Assembly: GCF_018987265.1 (NCBI RefSeq)
Contig: NZ_CP076855.1
Location: 248,001 to 312,000 of the forward strand
Direction: 5' to 3'
Source of the DNA: Rhizobium sp. WYJ-E13
GTDB lineage: Bacteria > Pseudomonadota > Alphaproteobacteria > Rhizobiales > Rhizobiaceae
DNA: 64,000 nucleotides
The notes below the pieces were generated by a model. It was given only the letters and a program-made list of their open reading frames with translations, made no database searches and had not been told where the DNA came from. The position numbers and the translations under genes are program-made. Each line of letters opens with the position of its first letter. Within the stretch, counting starts at the first letter, position 1. This document shows, piece by piece, positions 9,426 to 18,153 of this stretch.

Positions 9426-10319
9426 ATGGACATGAATATTCGTCATCTGGAGGTCTTCCATGCGGTCATGACCAATGGCACGGCATCGCGTGCAGGAGAA
9501 GTGCTGCGCGTCTCACAGCCTGCCGTCAGCAAGGCAATCCAGGAATTGGAGCGGATAATCGGCTTTGCCCTATTCGATCGGATAAAAGGGCGCATGCTGC
9601 CCACCGCCGAGGGTCGGCTTTTTTTCCGCGAAGTGTCCGGGGCATTCAGCGGATTGGTGCACCTGCGAAGCGCGGCAGCGCGCATCCGCGATTTCGGATC
9701 GGGCGAGATCCGCATCGCGAGCCTGTCGGCGCTAAGCACCAATATCGTGCCGAAAGCCTTGCGCGCCTTTCACGCACGTCATCCGGACGTGGCGATCACC
9801 TTGCAGGCGCGCATGTCTTCAGTCGTCAAAGATCTCGTTGCCGGAGGCCAGTTCGACGTCGGCCTGGCAGCTGACGAGATAGACGTCGCGGGCGTCGAAT
9901 CGCGTCCCTTCGCGCAATACAGGGCTGCCGTGGCCATGCCGTCCGGCCATCGGCTCGCGGAGCGGCAGATGATTGAGCCGAAGGACCTGGACGGTCAGAC
10001 CTTCATCGCCCTGTCGCCAGAAGACACGACGCGACGCCAGGCAGATCTCGTCTTTGCCGAACATGGCGCCAAGCCCAAGATCGTGCTGGAGACACCTTAC
10101 TCGACAACGATCTGCGCGATGGTCCAGTCAGGACTGGGCGTGGGATTGATCCACCCGTTGACGGCAGATCCCTATCTTGGCCAGGCCCTGGTCACACGTC
10201 CCTTTAGCGCGCCCGTGCACTTCCGGACGCTGCTCCTTTTGCCGCCGGACCGCAGGCCATCAAGAATTGTTGCAGGCTTCATCGAGGAACTCATGAGACA
10301 GTCCCGCTTCGAAGACTGA
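9426..10319 (+). CDS. LysR-family transcriptional regulator
   Basis: LysR regulator of 297 aa. The winged HTH is at the N-terminus (MNIRHLEVFHAVMTNGTASR, then AGEVLRVSQPAVSKAIQELE), followed by a substrate-binding domain. It is divergent from the PLP lyase/ABC/deacylase operon, which it most likely controls in response to the substrate. The intergenic region contains a repeated AGGTTAT near 9389-9411 that could belong to the operator, though I could not define a clear T-N11-A box. An alternative start is the ATG at 9432. Confidence 0.92.
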   Translation: MDMNIRHLEVFHAVMTNGTASRAGEVLRVSQPAVSKAIQELERIIGFALFDRIKGRMLPTAEGRLFFREVSGAFSGLVHLRSAAARIRDFGSGEIRIASLSALSTNIVPKALRAFHARHPDVAITLQARMSSVVKDLVAGGQFDVGLAADEIDVAGVESRPFAQYRAAVAMPSGHRLAERQMIEPKDLDGQTFIALSPEDTTRRQADLVFAEHGAKPKIVLETPYSTTICAMVQSGLGVGLIHPLTADPYLGQALVTRPFSAPVHFRTLLLLPPDRRPSRIVAGFIEELMRQSRFED

Positions 10320-10417
10320 GAGTGAGATCCGAGCGAGGTCGGCATGTTGTTGCCGGCGGCAGTCGACCGGTCCCATGCGGACATGTCGGCGCCCTCGGGG
10401 CGTCCAGACGATAACCG

Positions 10418-11065
10418 CTATTTTTGAGTACTCGAAGAGGTCGCTTCCTTCGTCGCCGCCGGCCAGGTCATGTAGTAATAGCGACCATCGAGCTCGGTAA
10501 ACAGGGCATTTTCGCCCGTTGATTTGTCGATGTAATTGCCGTCTGTCGATCTGACGAATGCGCCGTCACTGCCCCGCTTGAGGTGCGCGTCCAGAAAGGC
10601 GCTCCAGTTGCTTTTTGTGGTTGTCTGCGCCTTTTGCGGATGTGAACCCTTCACGTCCGGATCCCAGGCGTCAATCGTCTTCCCCGTGACGGGATCAGTG
10701 ACTGTCAAGGCGCCGTCGCTTAGGGCCTTGAGCATGTCTTGGGAACGAATGTAGGCCGTCGGATCGTCTTCGGGAGCCGTCAGCTTGGCCTTGAGCGCTT
10801 TCATGAAATCGTTCGACGAAATGTCGTCCGTCGCCTTCACCGTGGCGGCAGGCTTCTTGGTGCCGTTGGCGGCCAGCGCATCGATCAGGCTGGCAAGCGT
10901 TCGGTTGGACAGAGACGAACCGGAGGCGTCGTGGCCGAGGTTCCTGAGCGCATTCGCCACGGATGTTTGTGGCGACGTTTGCGCCGAAGAAGATGCCTGT
11001 CCGCGCAATGTTTGCAAGGCAGCCTGTGCATTGTGGAGTCGAAGTAGAGTGAGTGAGCTGACCAT
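10418..11065 (-). CDS. hypothetical protein
   Basis: Protein of about 215 aa that I do not recognise. It is soluble, rich in Ser, Thr and Ala, with no signal peptide or membrane segment. The first 60 residues are low in complexity (SSSAQTSPQTS). The rest alternates short helices with a C-terminal Tyr-rich end (ELDGRYYYMTW). I placed the start at the ATG at 11065 after GGGAAGATC; the reading frame stays open to 11305 but that part lacks a good start signal. Codon use matches the neighbours. Confidence 0.65.
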   Translation of the reverse strand: MVSSLTLLRLHNAQAALQTLRGQASSSAQTSPQTSVANALRNLGHDASGSSLSNRTLASLIDALAANGTKKPAATVKATDDISSNDFMKALKAKLTAPEDDPTAYIRSQDMLKALSDGALTVTDPVTGKTIDAWDPDVKGSHPQKAQTTTKSNWSAFLDAHLKRGSDGAFVRSTDGNYIDKSTGENALFTELDGRYYYMTWPAATKEATSSSTQK

Positions 11066-11371
11066 AATGGATCTTCCCGATTGGAAGGGTAAAGATAAAC
11101 GAGTTTCAAGACGCTGGCCTGTCTCAACGCGCCAAGTTGGATTCACGCCATGCGCCTCCAATAGCCATCCAAGCTTGTCCCAATCTAAATGTTGGGCACC
11201 CAATTTAATCGTGGTGTAGCGGTTGCTCTGCCAACTCACGGCACATACGCGGCCCCCGCTCATAGAACGATGTCGTCTTGGCCGACATAAATCGCGATCG
11301 ATCAAATTGATGATGCCGGATCTTGCGCCTGACGCCGCCTCGATCGTGAAGACATCGGGCGCAGCATCACG

Positions 11372-11539
11372 CTAACGTGCAGGCGAAGGATCTTTGCGAT
11401 GGCCCTTGCCGGCGCGGCCGGGAGAAATCGGATCGCTTGCAGGAAATGTTTCTTCAAGCGCCTCTTCGAGATAGTCGTCCTGTTCCTGCGCCTCGACATC
11501 CTTGGTTGGCGTCGAGATTGGCTGCTTTTTCTTCGCCAT
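11372..11539 (-). CDS. small conserved hypothetical protein with FPASDP motif
   Basis: A 55-aa frame starting MAKKKQPISTPTKDVEAQEQ and containing LEEALEETFPASDPISP. I recall the FPASDP motif from small uncharacterised proteins of rhizobia and other alphaproteobacteria. GAGG sits 9 nt before the ATG at 11539. The protein is charged and probably unstructured at both ends. No function is known to me. Confidence 0.75.
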   Translation of the reverse strand: MAKKKQPISTPTKDVEAQEQDDYLEEALEETFPASDPISPGRAGKGHRKDPSPAR

Positions 11540-11820
11540 GGTTATGGTCCTCGGTGTTATTCAGTTCTAACGTAGGTCAACCAATCACGATCGCAATGTG
11601 TTCTTTCGGCTTTCGAACTGTCGACTGGCGATCAGATCCGATCGAAGCGACCGTGAGAGCGGGAAAGGTCAGAGCTTTCACCTGCCCCTTTGTAGGGTCT
11701 GAGACCAGCCCAGCTTAAAGACTTGTCGGTCGCCTGGTTGACTGCCCGCAGTCGAGATTTGTGTATCGAAGGCGCAAGCTCGGTTTGGCAAACTTGCCCC
11801 GCAGGGCTGTCACACCAATT

Positions 11821-12966
11821 TCACAACGGCTCAAGCAGGCTGCGATAGGCCCGCCGATACAATCGTGTTCCGAAGTTAAGGAACAGGAAATTGCGAACAA
11901 AGTCGGGTGCCTTGCGTAACCTGTCACGCATGCGACCCTGCTTTTGAACCCATTCCACCCTGCGTCTGCGCATTTCACTGAACTTCGCCAGCGCGCGTTC
12001 TATCGCCTGGTCGTTTCGAAGGCATCGTGCAAGGACGATACCATCCTCGATCGCCAGGGCAGCGCCCTGTGCCATGTTCGGCGAGGAAGCATGGGCTGCG
12101 TCACCGATCAGGACGAGCCGGTCGCCGACATAATCCTGATTGGGCAAGTCCTCCAGAAAAGCAAGGTGGGCATCGACGTCCTCATCGAGGTCAGCGATGA
12201 TATCGTCGAAGGGGTGGGCGAAATTTGCAAAAAGATGCTTCAAGGTCGCGATCGAACCATCGCCGAATTCATCTTGGGCACAGTCCGCATAAAGATAGAG
12301 TTGGGAATGCGGCAACGGCATGGCCAGGAGAGTGCGTCCCGCGCCCAGCATGGCGGTCCACCGATCGATACCGTAGTAGTTATCCGTTACAAACCGCCAG
12401 GCACCGAAGCCAATCAATCGGGGCGCTGTTTGGGGAAAATTGGCAGCTCGAATGGTCGATCTGACGCCGTCGGCACCGATCACGATGTCGTATTCCTCGA
12501 CGCGCCCATCCAGAAAGTGAACGGCGCGGCGTCCGAGTCGCGACGTCGTGTGCACGACGGTGACACCGAAGTCAATCGACGTGCGCTCGAGTGATGCCTG
12601 CAGCATCTTGACAAGTGACTGGCGCGAGATCGCCACGCAGGGGCCACATCCAGCCCACTCGGTCTCGGTTTCCGTGTGATTCAAGACCCGACCGCGCGAC
12701 GAGAGAATGGTTTGAGCCTTGATCGGAAACGACATACGCAGGACCTGCTCCAAAAGCCCAAGTTCGCCAAGCGCGCGCGTAGCGTTGCCAAGAAGGAAGA
12801 CGCTCTTGCCAGCGGTTGGCGGCGCATTGCGACGCTCGACAATATCGGCACGCATGCCCCGCATTTCCAGTGCTCGCGCCGCAGCGAGACCCGCGACTCC
12901 TGCTCCAACAATGAGAATTTTCAATACCTGGCTCCCAAGACGGCCTTTGGCGCCGTCAGCGGGCAT
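11821..12966 (-). CDS. FAD-dependent monooxygenase (PHBH-type)
   Basis: Flavoprotein monooxygenase of about 381 aa. The Rossmann GxGxxG motif is GAGVAGLAAARALE, and the second FAD motif is GDAAHASSPNMAQGAALAIEDG, with a DG motif in VIGADGVRS. Such enzymes hydroxylate aromatic or similar compounds using NAD(P)H and O2. Start choice is uncertain: ATG at 12966, or a TTG at 12924 behind GGGAGCC that would begin directly before KILIVGAGVAG. No partner gene is adjacent. Confidence 0.85.
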   Translation of the reverse strand: MPADGAKGRLGSQVLKILIVGAGVAGLAAARALEMRGMRADIVERRNAPPTAGKSVFLLGNATRALGELGLLEQVLRMSFPIKAQTILSSRGRVLNHTETETEWAGCGPCVAISRQSLVKMLQASLERTSIDFGVTVVHTTSRLGRRAVHFLDGRVEEYDIVIGADGVRSTIRAANFPQTAPRLIGFGAWRFVTDNYYGIDRWTAMLGAGRTLLAMPLPHSQLYLYADCAQDEFGDGSIATLKHLFANFAHPFDDIIADLDEDVDAHLAFLEDLPNQDYVGDRLVLIGDAAHASSPNMAQGAALAIEDGIVLARCLRNDQAIERALAKFSEMRRRRVEWVQKQGRMRDRLRKAPDFVRNFLFLNFGTRLYRRAYRSLLEPL

Positions 12967-13288
12967 GCTCGTTAGTCCGCCATCATTGCGGCGCGGCTTC
13001 AGTTTCCGTTGAAATGGTTGCAAATGTAAAACAAGCGTCCTCGGGCGCATACTATTCTCCTGTTCAACGGCAGAGGAGATGCAGTGGCGATTAAGGCTCT
13101 ACGGCGGAGGCCGAACGGTTGACTGACTGTTCACTGCAACCCAACTAGCCAGAGTTGCGACAGGGCTTATGTTGGCTCCTCCATAGCCCAGGACCATGGA
13201 AGCGGTTAGGCCTCCCCCGCGCGCGACGAAACATTAGCTGTGGCGAATTGTGGGTTCTCGCATGCCATCAAGGTGAAGATCTAGAGAG

Positions 13289-13477
13289 ATGAAACTGGTT
13301 GTCGTTCGTTACATCATACGCCGGAGCCGCAATGGTTTGTGGACGGTGTTCGATGTGCTCTCCGGGTTTCCAGCGAGCATTGGGGGGAAAGGCTTGATTG
13401 GTCTGGAGGAAGCACGAGCGCGTGAGATGTCCGACGGGCTCAATGCCGAGACGCTGACAGACAGCGCAACGCATTGA
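13289..13477 (+). CDS. small hypothetical protein
   Basis: A 62-aa protein beginning MKLVVVRYIIRRSRNG. It has a basic N-terminal half and an acidic helical C-terminal half (GLEEARAREMSDGL). GAGAG precedes the ATG. I do not recognise the family, but the composition is protein-like. Confidence 0.5.
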   Translation: MKLVVVRYIIRRSRNGLWTVFDVLSGFPASIGGKGLIGLEEARAREMSDGLNAETLTDSATH

Positions 13478-13685
13478 GGCTGCGGCGACGGCCCGAGCAG
13501 CCAGTTTCAGAGATAAGCGCCTGTTTTCGTAGATCATTCTGAAGCAGCCGCTTTCTTCCCCCACTTTTGGAAACGCCTTTTCCACGGTTATACTCCTGTG
13601 GATAAGTCTCATTGGGTGGGATCTTCTGGCACGCTTTCGTTCATCACCGTACAATGCATTAGGTGTTCGTGGTGATTGGAAAACG

Positions 13686-13820
13686 ATGAAGCCGGACAAA
13701 CTCCGAAGCCTGCTAGAGGAAATGGATACTCGCGTCGGCCGGATGCAACGCGAAAGGAGGGATCACGTCACTACAAAACTGTCAGGGCAGATGGAGGTCA
13801 GGCGACTCTGTGCTGGCTAA
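13686..13820 (+). CDS. possible small hypothetical protein
   Basis: A 44-aa frame starting MKPDKLRSLLEEMDTRVGRM, charged and helical, with no known family. Its 3' end overlaps the start of the next small frame at 13810, so the two may be coupled. Support is limited to composition and position. Confidence 0.35.
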   Translation: MKPDKLRSLLEEMDTRVGRMQRERRDHVTTKLSGQMEVRRLCAG

Positions 13821-14028
13821 GGAAGTCGTGAGCGAAAGCCGCAAGCTAGCAGCCAAAGCGATTGTCGGGACTTTACTGGCTGCGACCACCGTTGGCGCTT
13901 TCGTGGCCTTTGGCAAGGTGCCCGGAGCAGAGTGGATCGAGACGACCGCGGCGTATTTCAGATCTGCGATCGAAGCCGCCCCTGCCCTTCCTAGCCAGAA
14001 ATCGGTAGTTCCAGAGCCCTTGCAATGA
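13810..14028 (+). CDS. possible small membrane protein
   Basis: A 72-aa frame opening at GTG, with one predicted membrane segment (IVGTLLAATTVGAFVAFG) after a short basic N-terminus. It overlaps the preceding 44-aa frame by 11 bp. No family is recognised and the start is uncertain. Confidence 0.4.
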   Translation: MLAKEVVSESRKLAAKAIVGTLLAATTVGAFVAFGKVPGAEWIETTAAYFRSAIEAAPALPSQKSVVPEPLQ

Positions 14029-14301
14029 TTCGCAAGAGGACTAAGGTACATTCATGAGATCGCCCTGCCGGTGACCACGGATGTACTGGCACTCAGCTGG
14101 TAGTGATCGAGGGAAGGTCGGCGCGAGCACTTGCCCGGCCTTTTTTCTTTGCCTCCACCAACGAAAAAGCCACGCCCGAAGGCGAGACTGACCGTGATCA
14201 AATCTTGGGAGGCAATATGATTTCCGCCCAACCCGTTCAGGCTGCGTGAAGCTTGACAGCATCCGCCAACTGGTGAGGCCGACGGGGCTTGTGGGGGGCG
14301 A

Positions 14302-14616
14302 CTAAAAATCAAAATAGACGGTCACACCTGATCGACGACGATAGTGGTAATCGTCGCGGTAGCCATATCGGGGATAGCCGTAGTACCGCGGACGGTAACA
14401 CGAGCCGTAATATCTGCAGTCGCGATAGGCGTACCGCCTGTTCTTATAGTGACCATACGCATACCCATTGCCATGGCCTTTGTGCTTGACCTGTTCTACG
14501 TCGGTCGCATGCACAGGGACTGCGTGTGGCACAACGAACGGCGCAGCGTTAAGCGGCAGGGCGAAAGATTCAGCAAGGATCATGGCGGCGATTGCGGGCA
14601 ATAGCTTCTTCATCAT
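14302..14616 (-). CDS. small secreted Tyr/Arg-rich protein
   Basis: A 104-aa protein with a signal peptide (MMKKLLPAIAAMILAESFAL, cleavage probably after LNA). The C-terminal half is rich in Tyr, Arg and Gly (RYYGYPRYGYRDDYHYRRR). This resembles the many small exported, often BA14K-like, proteins of rhizobia. AAAGGATG precedes the tandem ATG codons. Function unknown; probably periplasmic or surface-associated. Confidence 0.75.
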   Translation of the reverse strand: MMKKLLPAIAAMILAESFALPLNAAPFVVPHAVPVHATDVEQVKHKGHGNGYAYGHYKNRRYAYRDCRYYGSCYRPRYYGYPRYGYRDDYHYRRRSGVTVYFDF

Positions 14617-15522
14617 CGGAACATCCTTTCAGGCTGCGAGTCTGGGTTAATGGGCATTAACCTCCGATGAACGGCTGCCAGGTGACAGAAAACACCGGCC
14701 GGCGCGCTGCTGGTGTAGGCGCAGGTGCTGATCGCGCCGGCCATCGGTTTTCATGCTGCCCTCCGCCGATGCGGCCCGGCGACGGGCAGCCCAGCCGGTC
14801 GCCTCCGGCTAGCCGCGAGGTGCGGTGCTTGCCGCCTCCTCAATCAATTCCCAGAGCTCCCCTCGCGTGTATGTCGTGTAAAGGAGCTAATCCATGCCGC
14901 CGCGCTCTTCGTTGCTGCGCTTGCAGGCTAAGGCGATGTTGTCCCGATTATTTCGGCTGCCTTCGGAGCTGTCGCAGGTGCTCAAGCGTCTCAGCGTTCG
15001 GCGGCTGTTTGTGTGGCTGTTTGTCGCTCAGCACCATGACGTAAAGACAGTAACAGCACCGACCATCCTGCTTCTCACGTATCTTATGCGGTTTTGAATG
15101 TGAGGGGTCACTGGACGGCTCAAGCGCGAGAGCAGTGCCGAGAATGTCGCGGAACTCGCGACCGTAATTTTCGCCGAGGGTGCGGACCGTATAGACTTCT
15201 CTGCCGAGCGCGGTGCGTCCTCTACCCTGAACAATGCCGGGCAGCATGCCGAGGAGTACCATCTGCCCAACGCTGAACCGCCGGGGGTTGGCGCGATAGA
15301 CGCGCCGACGGCGTGGATGAGATGCAGACTCCAGCGGGGGAAGTACGTTGGAGTCTCGTCTTGCGATGAGACCGCGCGGCAGTAAAGTTCTGTCAGATGG
15401 ATCCTCGTATGCATGGTCATTAGGACATCCTCGTTGCTAAGTTGCTGCGCATTTGTTACAACATGATACAAAATAACTAGAGTCGGCAACGCGCCGATAC
15501 AAAATATTTGCGGTGATGCAAA
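14617..15522. other. region without a clearly intact gene; possible frameshifted minus-strand gene
   Basis: About 900 bp. On the minus strand, a well-placed ATG at 15420 (behind GAGG) opens one frame. From about 15300 down to 14948 a different frame has natural protein character (RANPRRFSVGQMVLLGMLP, then REVYTVRTLGENYGREF). The second frame has no start codon of its own upstream of that segment. A frameshifted, uncharacterised small gene fits this best, but it could be chance. Nothing is recognised between 14667 and 14940. Confidence 0.3.
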
Positions 15523-15852
15523 ATGACTATTTCTGGCGCCCAGTGCCGTGCCGCGAGGGGGCTTATAGGTTGGTCGCAGAGCGATCTTTGCGATGCTGCA
15601 AAGGTTGGTCGAGCTACGTTGGCAAATTTCGAGGCGGAAAAAACAACGCCTTATGATCGGACGCTGCGGGACATCGAGTCTGCGCTTGAAACGGCTGGCG
15701 TCCGCTTTATCGACGGAAACTATTCAGGATCTGGCGGCCCAGGCGTTCGGCTTGCTTCGCCAGTTGGCGCATCAATCGACGTCGATGAATTGAAGACCGT
15801 GCAATACGAGGAGCACTTAACGAACGATGCGCCTCCTGGCGCCGGCGGCTGA
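15523..15852 (+). CDS. XRE-type helix-turn-helix regulator
   Basis: A 109-aa protein with an N-terminal HTH_3 domain (ARGLIGWSQSDLCDAAKVGR, then ATLANFEAEKTTP) and a continuation (LETAGVRFIDGN) common in a family of small rhizobial regulators. It probably binds DNA as a dimer. Its 3' end overlaps the start at 15827 of a small gene that was later split by IS630, so the two were probably co-transcribed. Confidence 0.85.
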   Translation: MTISGAQCRAARGLIGWSQSDLCDAAKVGRATLANFEAEKTTPYDRTLRDIESALETAGVRFIDGNYSGSGGPGVRLASPVGASIDVDELKTVQYEEHLTNDAPPGAGG

Positions 15853-15889
15853 ATTAGGGAACAACCCGTTGAACAGCATCCCCGACCTA
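15827..15889 (+). pseudogene. 5' fragment of a small gene split by IS630
   Basis: The first 21 codons of a hypothetical gene, MRLLAPAAELG through NSIPDL, ending at the CTA of the IS630 target site. The reading frame resumes exactly in frame at 17370 once the element and one TA copy are removed. The restored protein would be 93 aa. The start lies inside the 3' end of the XRE gene. Confidence 0.8.
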
Positions 15890-15921
15890 GTAGCCCGCCA
15901 CAGAGATTATGACGGTTTGTC

Positions 15922-16206
15922 TTATCGTAGAATGGGCAGGGCTTCTGGTGGGATGAGAAGTTGGATGCTGCGTGCGGCGCCTGGCACGCGGGATATAAAG
16001 CCCGCCTTCTCGAGGGTCAGCACCATCTGGTGAACAGACGGAGCCGTAACACCGAAGTGGCGCCGCATGTCGGCTTCGGCCGGAGGCTGTTTGAAGATGC
16101 GGCTGTAGGCGTAGATGAAGGCCAGGTACTGGCCTTGGATCTGCGTAAGGCGCCGTCTTGCCGTTGCGGCTTGCGGGTCAAGTGGGGGACTCATTTTGGG
16201 ATTCAT
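15922..16206 (-). CDS. LexA/MarR-like winged-helix protein carried inside IS630
   Basis: A 94-aa protein with a winged-helix fold similar to the LexA N-terminal domain. The recognition region is PPAEADMRRHFGVTAPSVHQ, then MVLTLEKAGFI and a wing ending in arginines. There is no LexA protease domain. It is divergent from the transposase within the element; the ATG at 16206 follows GGAGA. The upstream regions of both genes overlap, so it could repress transposase expression (inference). Confidence 0.75.
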   Translation of the reverse strand: MNPKMSPPLDPQAATARRRLTQIQGQYLAFIYAYSRIFKQPPAEADMRRHFGVTAPSVHQMVLTLEKAGFISRVPGAARSIQLLIPPEALPILR

Positions 16207-16234
16207 CTGCGTCTCCACGCTGAAGGAGGTGTCG

Positions 16235-17350
16235 ATGAATATAAAGTTTCACATAGAGCTTAGCCAATCGGAACGTGACCAACTGGCCGCTTTGTTGAGC
16301 GGGGGGTGCCACAGGTCTCGCAAGATCAAGCGCGCCCAGATCCTGGTCGCAGCGGACGAAGGCTTCAGCGACGAGGTGATCGCGGCAACCTTGAACGTCA
16401 GCGGATCGACGATTTACCGGACCAAGCGCCGGTTTGTGGAAGCCAATCTGGAAGGGGCACTCAGCGAAGAACCGCGTCCGGGTGTTGAGCGCAAGCTATC
16501 GAGCAAGGAGGAGGCGCTGTTGGTAGCGACCGCTTGCTCAAAGCCGCCGCCCGGGCGAGCCCGCTGGACCCTGGAGCTTCTGGCCGATGAGATGATCCGG
16601 CTCACCGACCATGACGAGTTGTCCTCGGAGACCGTGCGTCGCCGGCTGGCTGAGAACCATCTCAAGCCTTGGCGCAAAGACATGTGGTGCATCCCAAAGA
16701 TCGATGGGGAATACGTCGCGCGCATGGAGGATGTTCTCGACCTCTACGCAGAAACGCCTGATCCACAAAAGCCCGTGGTCTGCTTCGACGAGAGCCCGAC
16801 CCAACTCATCGGCGAAGTGCGCGAACCCATTGCGGCCAAGCCTGGCCAGCTTGAACGCCACGACTGCGAGTATCGCCGAAACGGCACGGTCAATTTGTTT
16901 GTCTTCATGGACGCCCACCGGCCCTGGCGCAGGGTCAAGGTCACTGATCGGCGAACCAACCAAGACTTCGCCGAGTGCATGCGCGAACTGGTCGACGTCG
17001 ATTATCCCGACGCCCCGATCATCCGCGTGGTGATGGACAACCTCTCCACCCATTCCGCCGGCGCGCTTTACGACGCATTTCCCGCCCCGGAGGCTCGAAG
17101 GGTGCTGAAGCGACTGGAGTTCCACCACACGCCCAAGCACGCCAGTTGGCTCAACATGGTCGAGATCGAGATCGGTGTCCTGCGTAGCCAATGCCTCGAC
17201 CGTCGTATCGACAACAAAGAAACCATCATCGCCGAAGTCGCAGCCTGGGAGCAGCAACGCAACACCCATGGCGCAAAGATCCAATGGATGTTCACAACCG
17301 AAAATGCTCGCCAAAAGCTCCGCAAAGCTTACCCCGTCAAAGAGTCATAA
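16235..17350 (+). CDS. IS630-family transposase
   Basis: DDE transposase of 371 aa. An N-terminal HTH (ATLNVSGSTIYRTKRRFVE) precedes the catalytic core with Asp185 (CFDESPTQ), Asp268 (VVMDNLSTH) and Glu310 (NMVEIEIG), the spacing of IS630/Tc1-mariner enzymes. GAAGGAGGTG lies just upstream of the ATG at 16235. It appears intact and single-frame, so the element could be active. Confidence 0.93.
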   Translation: MNIKFHIELSQSERDQLAALLSGGCHRSRKIKRAQILVAADEGFSDEVIAATLNVSGSTIYRTKRRFVEANLEGALSEEPRPGVERKLSSKEEALLVATACSKPPPGRARWTLELLADEMIRLTDHDELSSETVRRRLAENHLKPWRKDMWCIPKIDGEYVARMEDVLDLYAETPDPQKPVVCFDESPTQLIGEVREPIAAKPGQLERHDCEYRRNGTVNLFVFMDAHRPWRRVKVTDRRTNQDFAECMRELVDVDYPDAPIIRVVMDNLSTHSAGALYDAFPAPEARRVLKRLEFHHTPKHASWLNMVEIEIGVLRSQCLDRRIDNKETIIAEVAAWEQQRNTHGAKIQWMFTTENARQKLRKAYPVKES

Positions 17351-17369
17351 TCTCTGTGGTGTGGTACTA

Positions 17370-17588
17370 GTTGCATCCGCCAAAACCGTTCACGACCGTT
17401 ACAAGGCCGGGCGAATGGAGCGCGAGACCGTGCGTGAATGGATCGGCAGGCTTGGCACCTACGAAGGTCCAGTCGGCGAGCGCGTGAGATCCGCCGCAGA
17501 GTGGTTTCGTGCTAACAAAACCGAACCAGTGCCGGATGAAATCATCCAGGGTGACCTCGACCGCATCGCTGCGATCTTCGGACCGTGA
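17370..17588 (+). pseudogene. 3' fragment of the small gene split by IS630
   Basis: A 72-codon continuation of the frame begun at 15827, starting VASAKTVHDRYKAGRMERET and ending RIAAIFGP. It is open from the IS630 junction to its stop at 17588 and has no start codon appropriate to an independent gene. The protein family is not one I know. Confidence 0.8.
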
Positions 17589-17594
17589 CTGCCC

Positions 17595-17704
17595 ATGACC
17601 AACGCCGACACCGCCACACTCCTTGAAGACGCCGCCAATCGCATTGCGGATATTTCCCGCGTGACCTTCAGATCATGTTGCGGCGAGCGGCCCGGAGACT
17701 GTGA
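17595..17704 (+). pseudogene. small gene with probable frameshift
   Basis: Starts MTNADTATLLEDAANRIADI after the previous gene. From about 17660 the natural-looking continuation (RDLQIMLRRAARRL then stop at 17704) is in a different frame, while the original frame becomes Cys- and Arg-rich and runs to 17777. A single insertion or deletion near 17660 would restore a protein of about 35 aa. I do not know the family. Confidence 0.45.
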
Positions 17705-17722
17705 AATGCCGCGCCGGTATCG

Positions 17723-17884
17723 ATGGATGATAAGATCGACGAAACTTTGCGTGATCTTGCCGGCGAGCTCGGACTGACGCGCAATGACACTATCAGCTTT
17801 ATCGTCCGCGCGTGGTTGGAGAAGAATACGTATCTGCCGGACCACATGCTAGATGAAGATGGCGAGATCGACGGGAACGCCTAG
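17723..17884 (+). CDS. small ribbon-helix-helix-like protein
   Basis: A 53-aa frame starting MDDKIDETLRDLAGELGLTR, followed by NDTISFIVRAWLEKN and an acidic C-terminus. The pattern of a short beta strand followed by two helices with a DTISFIVR block resembles RHH DNA-binding or antitoxin proteins. The ribosome binding site is weak. Function not established. Confidence 0.5.
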   Translation: MDDKIDETLRDLAGELGLTRNDTISFIVRAWLEKNTYLPDHMLDEDGEIDGNA

Positions 17885-18153
17885 CGCGTCTTGACCGCTC
17901 CATTTCGCGGCAATATCGTTTAGTTCGCGGCCCACCAGGCAGGTAGCCGATCAGGCCCTGCAAATGATTTCCGCAGATCCCCGGTGTATCGACGGCGGCG
18001 TCCGGTGGGCATCGTTATTGTGCTCATGTCATCTGCCATCCTTGTCCTGCCCTGCCCTTTCGATGCCATGCCTGTCTTGCGATAAAACGAAGCGTGCAGT
18101 GGCACGCCTTTTGCTCGGTTACCGATGTGTTAGTTTGTCGGGAACCAAATGTA

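Larger units (their letters stand above)
15890..17367 (+). mobile_element. IS630-family insertion sequence inserted at CTAG
   Basis: About 1.48 kb element. The ends are inverted repeats: the left end reads inward as GTAGCCCGCCACAGAG... and the right end, on the other strand, as GTACCACACCACAGAG..., continuing identical through ATTATGAC. Both ends abut CTAG with a duplicated TA (15888-15889 and 17368-17369), which is the classic IS630 target preference. It carries a transposase on the plus strand and an extra winged-helix gene on the minus strand. The split host frame shows precise insertion. Confidence 0.9.

Noticed and set aside
16538..17314. Minus-strand frame of 258 codons opposite the IS630 transposase
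   Set aside because: Shadow of the transposase; no start signal and no family.
17920..18105. Minus-strand frame ending DLRKSFAGPDRLPAWWAAN
   Set aside because: Possible tiny gene, but no clear start site and no family; left out.
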